A stretch of DNA of 55,448 bases, taken from Actinomycetes bacterium. GTDB taxonomy: Bacteria; Actinomycetota; Acidimicrobiia; Acidimicrobiales; SZUA-35. The position numbers and the translations under genes are program-made. Shown piece by piece: positions 8,735 to 16,061 of this stretch (positions are counted from its first letter, which is position 1; every line of letters begins with the position of its first letter). Under the pieces are notes generated by a model. It searched no databases. It had not been told where the DNA came from and saw nothing but the letters and a program-made list of their open reading frames with translations. The stretch covers positions 1-55,448 of the forward strand of contig JAJRXF010000175.1 in assembly GCA_024276425.1 (NCBI GenBank). The letters are read 5' to 3'.

Positions 8735-10015
8735 TTAGTCCTCGGCGACCGGGTCGCTGTCCTGCTTCAACTTGACGACGAACTCACTGGCGTCATCCAG
8801 GGATCGCCACGACGACTGACTCGCTAACAGTTCTTGGGAGGTTCCATCCAACTCCGAAACCCTGATGCCAGTTTCGACAACGACTGAGGGCTCATACCAA
8901 AGAAACCCGTCGGGTCGCCCCCGTAGTAGGACAACTTCACCGTTGAGGTCATCGGCATACCAGGACGACTTCGCATACCAAGAAGTCGCCAGGAGGGCAG
9001 CCAAAGCAACACCAGCCAACCCAGCCCCAACCATGATGGTGCGGAGCCACCGTCTGGAGTCGTTTGCGCCCTCGATTGTTGACCCTTCGGGTGTTTCGTT
9101 TGTCATCGGAGCAGAATTGGTATCGCCGAGTTCGACCTCACCGGGGTCACTGTGGGAGCCGCCATTGAGGTTGCTAGCGCTCTCGGGCATGAGCAGGGTT
9201 TGAGTCCGACTGGGTGAGTCCTCGACCATGACCGGTGCAATCTCCTGGGTCTGGGAATGGTCTGGCACCTGCGCTGTGACGCTCTGACCACTGCCTGGCA
9301 GTGACTCCCCGGACAAAACGTCAACCACTGCGACAGTGACATTGTCTCTGCCACCATTTCGAACCGCCAGGGACACCAACTCATTCGCCGCCTCAGCAGC
9401 AGCGGGAAACTGTTGCAGTAGGGCGACGATTCCTTGGCTGTCGACCTCGTTGCTTAGGCCGTCTGAACACAGCACATAGCGATCACCAACCTCCAGATTG
9501 ATGGAGAAGAGGTCGACATCAACGGCTTCACCAATACCAAGTACCCGAGTGACGATATTGCGTTGCGGATGTGTTCTTGCCTCCTCCTCGGTGAGTCGCC
9601 CCGACCGGAGTAAGTCCTCGACCAGTGAGTGGTCCTCCGTTATCTGGCGAAGAACGCCGTTTCGAAACTGATACCCCCGCGAGTCACCAACATTGATCAG
9701 GCTCATGACCGCAGACTCATTGTTGACAACAGCTGCGACGATGGTCGTTCCCATTCCACGAAGCTCAGGGGCCGATGCAACCTTGAAGATCCTCCGGTTG
9801 GCGGCTTGGACCACCTTGATCAGTCGATCGGCCGAAACAGTACCTCGAACCCCACTGAGTTCTGCGATGGCCAGGGCCGCAGCCTTGTCACCACCGGCAT
9901 GTCCACCCATACCATCAGCCACTGCGGCCAACTGACCCGAAACCAGGGCTCGGTCCTGATTCGTTTCGCGCACTTGTCCAACATGGGTGGCGGCTGCGGC
10001 TTCGATTCGAATCAT
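8735..10015 (-). CDS. pstP: PP2C-family Ser/Thr protein phosphatase PstP
   Basis: 426 residues. The N-terminal 240 residues form a PPM/PP2C domain with the metal-binding motifs RETNQDRA, DGMGGHAGGD, CSDGLSNEV and GGRDNVTV. A linker, one membrane helix near residues 322-344 and a short extracellular tail follow. It reverses phosphorylation by PknB. The start overlaps the stop of fhaB by four bases. Confidence 0.93.
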   Translation of the reverse strand: MIRIEAAAATHVGQVRETNQDRALVSGQLAAVADGMGGHAGGDKAAALAIAELSGVRGTVSADRLIKVVQAANRRIFKVASAPELRGMGTTIVAAVVNNESAVMSLINVGDSRGYQFRNGVLRQITEDHSLVEDLLRSGRLTEEEARTHPQRNIVTRVLGIGEAVDVDLFSINLEVGDRYVLCSDGLSNEVDSQGIVALLQQFPAAAEAANELVSLAVRNGGRDNVTVAVVDVLSGESLPGSGQSVTAQVPDHSQTQEIAPVMVEDSPSRTQTLLMPESASNLNGGSHSDPGEVELGDTNSAPMTNETPEGSTIEGANDSRRWLRTIMVGAGLAGVALAALLATSWYAKSSWYADDLNGEVVLLRGRPDGFLWYEPSVVVETGIRVSELDGTSQELLASQSSWRSLDDASEFVVKLKQDSDPVAED

Positions 10016-10569
10016 CGGAGTTCCATAATCGTGCTGCCAACCTGGATGCGGTCACCTGGAGTGACTACCACTGGGGCAGTCACTCTTTTGCGATTGAGAT
10101 AGGTGCCATTGGTCGACCCAAGATCTTCGACAATAACACCGTGCTCCCCAGGTGAGACCCTGGCGTGCATCTGGGAAATATAGGTGTCATCGAGAGTAAT
10201 CTCGCATCCCGCCGCCCGGCCGATTGTGATCTGGCCATTCACCACGAAACTCGATCCGGCCGATTCTGGAGGTTCGACAAAAACCAGGCTCCGCCCAACG
10301 CTTGGCGCTGTTTTTGAACCGCGGCGAGATTGGTTGGCTGATCTGCTCGTCCCGCCCTTCCGCGATCCCTTCTTCTCGGGGGCCTTAGCCCTTGCAACCA
10401 TGTCTCGTTTTGCGGGAGCTTTTGCCCCATGCCAGGTGGCTTGGAGTACGCGGAAGAAGAAAAGATACAGCAGGGCCAGAAGGCACCAGCGAAGAAGAGT
10501 GAGCAGAGCATCAGGCACGCCTAGAACACGGTACAAAACCAAACGGCCAAGGGCGCGCCCCCAGCCCAA
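10012..10569 (-). CDS. fhaB: FHA-domain membrane protein FhaB (FipA-like)
   Basis: 185 residues: one hydrophobic segment near the N-terminus (about 24-42), a basic Lys/Arg-rich linker, and a C-terminal FHA domain (about 110-180) with the phosphothreonine-binding signature GRAAGCEI, then SQMHARV and DLGSTNGTYLN. It links kinase signalling to the PbpA/RodA machinery in actinobacteria. Overlaps pstP by four bases and follows fhaA after a 24-bp gap. Confidence 0.9.
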   Translation of the reverse strand: MGWGRALGRLVLYRVLGVPDALLTLLRWCLLALLYLFFFRVLQATWHGAKAPAKRDMVARAKAPEKKGSRKGGTSRSANQSRRGSKTAPSVGRSLVFVEPPESAGSSFVVNGQITIGRAAGCEITLDDTYISQMHARVSPGEHGVIVEDLGSTNGTYLNRKRVTAPVVVTPGDRIQVGSTIMELR

Positions 10570-10593
10570 ACTTCGCGGGGCACCGAGCGATCA

Positions 10594-11253
10594 TCAAACC
10601 AGCCGGAAGGTCATAGTTACGGTTCCGAACGTCAACTCATCCCCGTCACGAAGAAGCTGCCGTTCGACCTTGACCCCATTCACTCGACTTCCGTTGGTTG
10701 AACCAAGATCGACCAACGCATAAGAGTGACCATCCACCCGCAACTCGGCATGACGGCGAGAAGCGTTCGGGTCATTGAGCACAATGGTGCTATCTGTGAG
10801 CCGGCCAATGGTGGCGGTATCGCCAGGCAAGGGGAGAGTCGACCCATCAGGAAGTTCAAGGTAGACCGGGCTCGACGCCTCCGTAGACTCATCGAATCTG
10901 GTCTCCACCCGGAACACTCCTATCCGGAGTTCTTCATCGGGTTCGAGAGAAACGGTGACGTGCCCGAGAAACAGCAAGCTCTGCTCCCGAGCGTGTTCAC
11001 GGACCGTTCCGGACAGCTCTCGGATTAAGGAGTCCTGAATACTGACGAAACGCTCATAGTCAACGGGTGATAGGCGAACCGAAAAATCATTCGGGGCAAT
11101 TCTCTGTCCCCGAACGTCGATGGTCCGCTGCGCATCGATCTCACGTACAAGCTTTCGGCCAACTTCCACTGGCTGAAGACCAGACTTGAAGGCGCGGGCA
11201 AATATGCCCTCAACCATCCTTTCAAGCCGGTCTTCGAAACCTCGCAACGCCAT
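10594..11253 (-). CDS. fhaA: FHA-domain protein FhaA with N-terminal DUF3662 domain
   Basis: 219 residues from the ATG at 11253, giving the N-terminus MALRGFEDRLERMVEG that matches the usual FhaA start. A longer frame to 11352 exists but would run almost to the tRNA gene and adds non-conserved residues. The DUF3662 domain (about 1-110) is followed by an FHA domain (about 140-215) with GRLTDSTI, SRRHAEL and DLGSTNGSRVN. In mycobacteria FhaA binds phosphorylated MurJ/MviN to restrain lipid II export. First gene of the minus-strand cluster. Confidence 0.88.
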   Translation of the reverse strand: MALRGFEDRLERMVEGIFARAFKSGLQPVEVGRKLVREIDAQRTIDVRGQRIAPNDFSVRLSPVDYERFVSIQDSLIRELSGTVREHAREQSLLFLGHVTVSLEPDEELRIGVFRVETRFDESTEASSPVYLELPDGSTLPLPGDTATIGRLTDSTIVLNDPNASRRHAELRVDGHSYALVDLGSTNGSRVNGVKVERQLLRDGDELTFGTVTMTFRLV

Positions 11254-11355
11254 GGGGTTCAACAGTACCCGGCTCGTGCCCTTCGGTGTTGGCGCAATTG
11301 TGCAGATGTGGACCGCAATGACATGGCGACCGCTACCATCAAACGATCCCACTTC

Positions 11356-11439
<84 letters not shown>

Positions 11440-11601
11440 CTTCACATATCTCGCAGTTGTGGGAAACGATCAGACTTCCGACCTATGCGCTGGAGGTTCA
11501 CGGCTCATGATCGGACTTGCTACGATTGCCGCCCATATCGCGGCCAAGGTAATCAGGCCACCGAGCAGAGTCTGAATGCCGGGGTGAAGTCAGGAAACCC
11601 G

Positions 11602-12366
11602 ATGAGCACACCACGACCCCCCAAACCTGAGACTCTTCGATTCGTGGGTAGTCGAGGCCATGAATTGGCTGGCGTCTTGCATACGCCGGTAGGACAAGCC
11701 AAGGGCAGTGTGCTCATGGCTCACTGTTTCACCTGTTCCAAGGACCTGCACACCATGACCCGGCTGGCCAAGGGGCTGGCCGAAGCCGGTTACGCCGCCC
11801 TTCGTTTTGACTTCACGGGTCTGGGTGAGTCCGGCGGTGATTTTGCCAAGAAAACCGTTAGTGGCAATGTGTCGGACCTGGTGCGAGCAGCCACCGTCTT
11901 GATCCAACGGGGCTACGGACCGTGCGGACTGATTGGGCACAGCCTGGGTGGGGCTGCCGCCGTACTAGCTGCCCACAAGCTCAAGACCGTTCGCTCATTG
12001 GTCACCATTGGTGCACCAAGCGACGTCAACCACATTCGACACCTCATTAGCCCGTGTCCCGATGGCGACGGCACAAGCGAAGTCAGTCTTGGTGGACGCG
12101 TCTTCTCCCTAGACCGAGACTTTGTCGATGATTTGGAGAACCATGACGTGCTGGCACGGGCCGCCGAACTGGACCGCCCTTACTTGATTTTCCATGTGCA
12201 AGATGATGAGGTCGTCGAGTTCTCTCAAGGCGAGCAGATGTATGCCGCAGCCAGCGAACCCAAGAGGTTCCACACCCCAGAAACTGGTGGCCATCTGCTT
12301 GGGCCAAGACCAGCAGCAGAGGACGCTCTCACTACCATCGTCCAGTGGTTCGACGAAACCCTCTAG
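11602..12366 (+). CDS. Alpha/beta hydrolase, serine-esterase type
   Basis: 254 residues from ATG 11602, preceded by an AGGAA ribosome-binding sequence. The nucleophile elbow is GHSLGG (GxSxG), an oxyanion-type AHCFTCSKD motif lies near residue 40, an acid Asp is in HVQDDEVVEF and the catalytic His is in ETGGHLLG. This arrangement matches the hydrolase part of the alpha/beta hydrolase-OsmC fusion proteins, but no OsmC domain follows. Substrate unknown. The longer upstream frame would read through the tRNA and is rejected. Its end overlaps the converging methyltransferase by four bases. Confidence 0.8.
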   Translation: MSTPRPPKPETLRFVGSRGHELAGVLHTPVGQAKGSVLMAHCFTCSKDLHTMTRLAKGLAEAGYAALRFDFTGLGESGGDFAKKTVSGNVSDLVRAATVLIQRGYGPCGLIGHSLGGAAAVLAAHKLKTVRSLVTIGAPSDVNHIRHLISPCPDGDGTSEVSLGGRVFSLDRDFVDDLENHDVLARAAELDRPYLIFHVQDDEVVEFSQGEQMYAAASEPKRFHTPETGGHLLGPRPAAEDALTTIVQWFDETL

Positions 12367-13283
12367 ATCGCGTTCGGCTTCGTTCCAACGCCAACTAGCC
12401 ACCGACCGACCGTCTCGATCTGAATATTGGTGAGGCCCGATTTGGCCATGATGCGTCTCATGTCCTCCGCTTGGAAGGCCTGGTCATGCCCCTTGAGCCC
12501 AGCCACAGCCTTGGTTGATGGCTCAATATTGAGATCACTCACCACAATTCGGCCACCGGGTCGAACGACTCGAGCCATCTCATTGCAGGCCCCTTGGGGG
12601 TCATCCAAGTGATGCCACACAGCGGCACTCAAGGCACGGTCTACTGAATTGTCTTCCAAGTCCAAGTGCAGTCCGTCGGCGTGAACAACTTGGATCCGTT
12701 CAGACACACCGGCTTTCTTGGCGTTCTTCCGTAGCTGGTCCAGCATTTCCGTCGAGACATCGACGGCGATGACCTTGCCGTTTGGAACTTGCTCGGCCAT
12801 CAACAGGCTATGGAACCCTGAGCCGCAGCCAGCATCCAGCACCGTCTCATCCCCAGAAAGCTGCAAGAACTCCATCAACCGCTCCTCGGGCTTACCCATC
12901 TTCCATTCAAGAACCCGACGAAGCGGGCTGGTCAAGAACCACGCAGCTACTTGACCCTTTCGGCCCGAGAACTCCTCATGACTCAGCTCGCTGCCTGAAG
13001 AAGCATCAGCAGGTTCCGCCATCGCGGCTTCGGAGCCAGCCTCGGATTCGGTCGAACCTTGACCGACGGCGCGCTGCACCATCGGGAGAAACTCATTGAG
13101 CGGCACACGATGCACCTTCGCCGCACGCTTGACCGTGAGTAATCGGCCCACCGTCTTTCTCACGGCTATGCCGCCGACACGACTCACCCCGAAGGCTTCC
13201 ATCACCTCGGCAATATCGCCATATTCGGTCAGGATGTCCGAGACACGAGTGTTCTCGGTGATCATCAACTTGGTGTTATTCAT
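12363..13283 (-). CDS. DUF1858 domain fused to a class I SAM-dependent methyltransferase
   Basis: 306 residues from ATG 13283, chosen because GGAGG lies about six bases upstream. Residues 1-70 form a small DUF1858-like domain (ITENTRVSDILTEYG). An acidic/Ser-rich linker follows, then a Rossmann methyltransferase with SAM motif I LDAGCGSGFHSLL, motif II VIAVDVS and post-motif PGGRIVVSDL (UbiE/arsenite-methyltransferase-like). The DUF1858 portion is often found with redox or metal-cluster proteins, so a thiol- or metal-related substrate is possible, but nothing here decides it. Confidence 0.75.
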   Translation of the reverse strand: MNNTKLMITENTRVSDILTEYGDIAEVMEAFGVSRVGGIAVRKTVGRLLTVKRAAKVHRVPLNEFLPMVQRAVGQGSTESEAGSEAAMAEPADASSGSELSHEEFSGRKGQVAAWFLTSPLRRVLEWKMGKPEERLMEFLQLSGDETVLDAGCGSGFHSLLMAEQVPNGKVIAVDVSTEMLDQLRKNAKKAGVSERIQVVHADGLHLDLEDNSVDRALSAAVWHHLDDPQGACNEMARVVRPGGRIVVSDLNIEPSTKAVAGLKGHDQAFQAEDMRRIMAKSGLTNIQIETVGRWLVGVGTKPNAI

Positions 13284-13394
13284 CGGGTCCTCCAGGATCA
13301 TCACCAGTGTACGATCAATTTATTGAGACAAAAAGGCCTAGTATTGAGATCGAAGGGCTCGATTTTCGATACTTATCCGGGGTGGGCTACCGTC
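13284..13394. promoter_or_regulatory. Divergent AT-rich promoter region with a TCAAT/ATTGA inverted repeat
   Basis: This short region separates the minus-strand methyltransferase from the plus-strand LysR gene. It contains the inverted repeat TCAAT-N2-ATTGA at 13315-13326 and two direct copies of TATTGAGA, at 13321 and about 20 bp further. LysR regulators usually bind their own divergent promoter, so this may be the operator; the assignment is tentative. Confidence 0.35.
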
Positions 13395-14264
13395 TTGTTG
13401 GACCAGTTCGATGACATCCGCTTACGTGACCTGATCTTCTTTGACCGACTGGTTCAACTGCGAACCATCACCGCAGCAGCCGAGGACCTCCGGGTTCCCA
13501 AACCAACTGCCAGTCGCTGGTTGGCGTCCCTGGAAGCCAAGGTTGGCCATCAACTCATGGTCCGAGGTTCACGACAATTGACCCTAACCACCAAGGGTGA
13601 GTCCTTCCTTCGACAGATCCAGCCGCTGCTGGCCGGAGCCCGCACCCTGCGAGCAAGCGTCAAGAGCCAGCGCCCCCAAGGAACCTTGCGCGTCTCGGTT
13701 CCAATACCCATGCGGCGTCTGGTCGGTGGTTCGGTGATTAGTGAGTTTCGGCGCCAACTCCCCGACGTTCGACTGGAGATCCTCATCCAGAACGAAGCCG
13801 TTGACCTGGTACGCGATCGGGTGGACATCGCCATCCAACGGGGGCCAACTTCTGACTCATCTCTTTCCGTCCGCCACCTGGCCGAGGTTCCTCTCTGGCT
13901 CTATGCCGGAACCCAAACCTCTTCATCTGGATCTGATACGAGAGCTCTCATCGCCGCTCCTGGTGACGAGGCCCTCCTGCAGCCAACAATGCCTGACCTG
14001 CTTCCCGCGGCAGTAGTAGTGGACGACCGAACCTCGGTTCGCGATGCGCTGCTAGAAGGAGATGGGGTTGGAATCCTCCCGGCCTTTCTTGGTGAGCAGC
14101 CAAGAGCCAACGGCGTACTTCTCCGAAGCGGAAGCGAGCCCCTGTCGATCATCCAGATTGAAGCCGTGTCCCTTCCTGAACAAGCCAACGACATTCGAAC
14201 CCGCTCACTCTTGGAGTTGATCCTGGTCGAACTCAAAGATCTCCTCGGACAAGGCTCACCGTAA
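13395..14264 (+). CDS. LysR-family transcriptional regulator
   Basis: About 289 residues with an N-terminal winged helix-turn-helix (RTITAAAEDLRVPKPTASRWLASLEAKVG) and a LysR substrate-binding domain. The start is uncertain. TTG at 13395 or 13398 lies 8-11 bases after a GGGGTGGG stretch and gives the usual short N-terminus, while the frame is open up to a TTG at 13323. Effector and targets are unknown; the divergent methyltransferase is the obvious candidate. Confidence 0.82.
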   Translation: MLDQFDDIRLRDLIFFDRLVQLRTITAAAEDLRVPKPTASRWLASLEAKVGHQLMVRGSRQLTLTTKGESFLRQIQPLLAGARTLRASVKSQRPQGTLRVSVPIPMRRLVGGSVISEFRRQLPDVRLEILIQNEAVDLVRDRVDIAIQRGPTSDSSLSVRHLAEVPLWLYAGTQTSSSGSDTRALIAAPGDEALLQPTMPDLLPAAVVVDDRTSVRDALLEGDGVGILPAFLGEQPRANGVLLRSGSEPLSIIQIEAVSLPEQANDIRTRSLLELILVELKDLLGQGSP

Positions 14265-14298
14265 GCGGGCGGGGGCGGCAACGTTTGGCTTTCGGGGG

Positions 14299-15273
14299 CT
14301 AGGCCTGGCGGCGACGGATCTCGGCGGAGATTGCAGGCACAACCTTATGGAGGTCACCAATGACGGCATAGTCGGCCTTGACCACCATGTTCGCTTCGGC
14401 GTCGGTATTGATGGCCAGGATACGCTTGGAGGCCGAGGCCCCAACCCAATGTTGGATGGCCCCAGAAATGCCGGTGGCGATATAGATCTCGGGGGCGATC
14501 CTGGTGCCGGTCTGTCCAACCTGGTCGGAGTGATTGCGCCAACCATTGTTGGTGACCGCACGCGAGCAACCAACTCGACCACCCAACAGCTCCGCCAACT
14601 CTTCCAAGATGCCAAAGCCGTCTTCTGATCCAACACCACGACCACCCGATACCACCACCGGCGCCGTGGCCAGGGTGACCCCGCTGGTCTGGACTTGGCG
14701 ATCAACCACAATGCTGAGGCCCAGCTCGTCGTCCAGGTCGGGTTCGAATACTTCGACAGAACCCTCACCCGGCTCATCACAGTCCTCCCCTGGCACAGCG
14801 TGGTGGCCAAAGGTCACCAGTTTCACCTCCCCCGCCAGGGTGGCATCCTCCAGCAAGGAACCACCCCACTGGGCTCGTGTCACCGACCAGACGTCGCCGC
14901 TTGGGTCGATACTGAGACAGTTGGCAACAAAGCCAAGATTGGAACGGGCGGCAACCTGAGCCAAGACCTCGTTACCCCGATCGGTACCGATTGCCATGAC
15001 CGCCTCGGGTTCCGCCTCCTCGATCAGGTCGGTTAACGCCTGACCATAGGCCTCGGGACCGTAGTCAACCAGCAATGGGTCACTGACGATATGTACAACC
15101 TCGGCCCCACCCTGTGCCGCCTGATCGGACAGGGTTTGCGCCCCCTCCCCCAACAGAACAGCATGAAGCGCCTCACCCATGTCGCTGGCGAGCCCGCGCC
15201 CAGCGGTAAGGGCCTCGTCGTTGGCGTCGTTCCAGGTTCCCCGATCGTGTTCGAGCACGACTAACAGGCTCAT
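14299..15273 (-). CDS. etfA: Electron transfer flavoprotein alpha subunit
   Basis: 324 residues. The C-terminal FAD-binding domain shows SGGRGVGSEDGF, VGQTGTRIAPEIYIATGISGAIQHW and the ADYAVIGDL ending typical of EtfA. With EtfB it carries electrons from flavin dehydrogenases to ETF:quinone oxidoreductase. Its start overlaps the stop of etfB by four bases. Downstream placement in the dimethylglycine-oxidase operon suggests it serves that enzyme. Confidence 0.93.
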   Translation of the reverse strand: MSLLVVLEHDRGTWNDANDEALTAGRGLASDMGEALHAVLLGEGAQTLSDQAAQGGAEVVHIVSDPLLVDYGPEAYGQALTDLIEEAEPEAVMAIGTDRGNEVLAQVAARSNLGFVANCLSIDPSGDVWSVTRAQWGGSLLEDATLAGEVKLVTFGHHAVPGEDCDEPGEGSVEVFEPDLDDELGLSIVVDRQVQTSGVTLATAPVVVSGGRGVGSEDGFGILEELAELLGGRVGCSRAVTNNGWRNHSDQVGQTGTRIAPEIYIATGISGAIQHWVGASASKRILAINTDAEANMVVKADYAVIGDLHKVVPAISAEIRRRQA

Positions 15274-16037
15274 GACAGGACCCCGATTTCTTCCAGAATG
15301 TCCACAACGGCTGCCGCGGCGGTCTCATCCGTTCCCAAAATTACCGTCTCGGAAATGTTCTCGGTCGGCTGATGCAACTTCACCTGAACCTGGGCACCGG
15401 TCTCAGCGTCGACGTCAAGTTGGTTGAGTTCGACCTTCTTCGAGGCCAGACGTCCTCGCATCGTTGGGTAGCGGGGCAAGTTGATGCCCTCCTTGATGCC
15501 GAGCGCTGCCGGCCGAGGCATTCGGTAGATCTCAAACCCGCCGTCAACCTCGCGTCTAGCTACCACGGTGTCACCTTCCAAGTCGATTCCCTTGACACCA
15601 TTGACCATCGGGCGACCAAGCGCATGAGAGACCCGGATGCCAACTTGGAAGCCGCCCGAATCCGCACTTTCGTTTCCGAACAGGATCAGGTCGTAGGTCC
15701 CATTCTCTACCTCGCTGGTCTGGATGGCCTCGGTGATGGCCGCCGCCGTGCGCTGAGGGTCCCAACTCCTACCGTCGGTGGGAACCAGGATGATCTCGCC
15801 TGCACCAACGCTGGCGGCATAGCGCAATTGTTCGACCGCCTCGGCTGGCCCAAGAGTTAAGACTGTCACCGTGCCAGCCTCACGCTCGGCGATTTGCACC
15901 GCCTCTTCCAACGCACACTCCTCATGCGGACTGGTGGTAAAGCCGAGGTTGGAGGTGTCGACGGCCTGGCCGTCATCGGTGACATTGATCTTGGCCCCCG
16001 GCGCGGGCACCCGTTTGACGCAAACAAGGATTCTCAT
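15270..16037 (-). CDS. etfB: Electron transfer flavoprotein beta subunit
   Basis: 255 residues with the N-terminal MRILVCVKRVPAPG, the NPHEECALEEAV-like segment (here SPHEECALEEAV), and the family signature region VARREVDGGFEIYRMPRPA. It binds AMP and docks partner dehydrogenases. It lies 24 bp downstream of the dimethylglycine oxidase-type gene and is coupled to etfA by a four-base overlap. Confidence 0.93.
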   Translation of the reverse strand: MRILVCVKRVPAPGAKINVTDDGQAVDTSNLGFTTSPHEECALEEAVQIAEREAGTVTVLTLGPAEAVEQLRYAASVGAGEIILVPTDGRSWDPQRTAAAITEAIQTSEVENGTYDLILFGNESADSGGFQVGIRVSHALGRPMVNGVKGIDLEGDTVVARREVDGGFEIYRMPRPAALGIKEGINLPRYPTMRGRLASKKVELNQLDVDAETGAQVQVKLHQPTENISETVILGTDETAAAAVVDILEEIGVLS

Positions 16038-16061
16038 GACTAACCTCCCAGTCGTTCCCGC

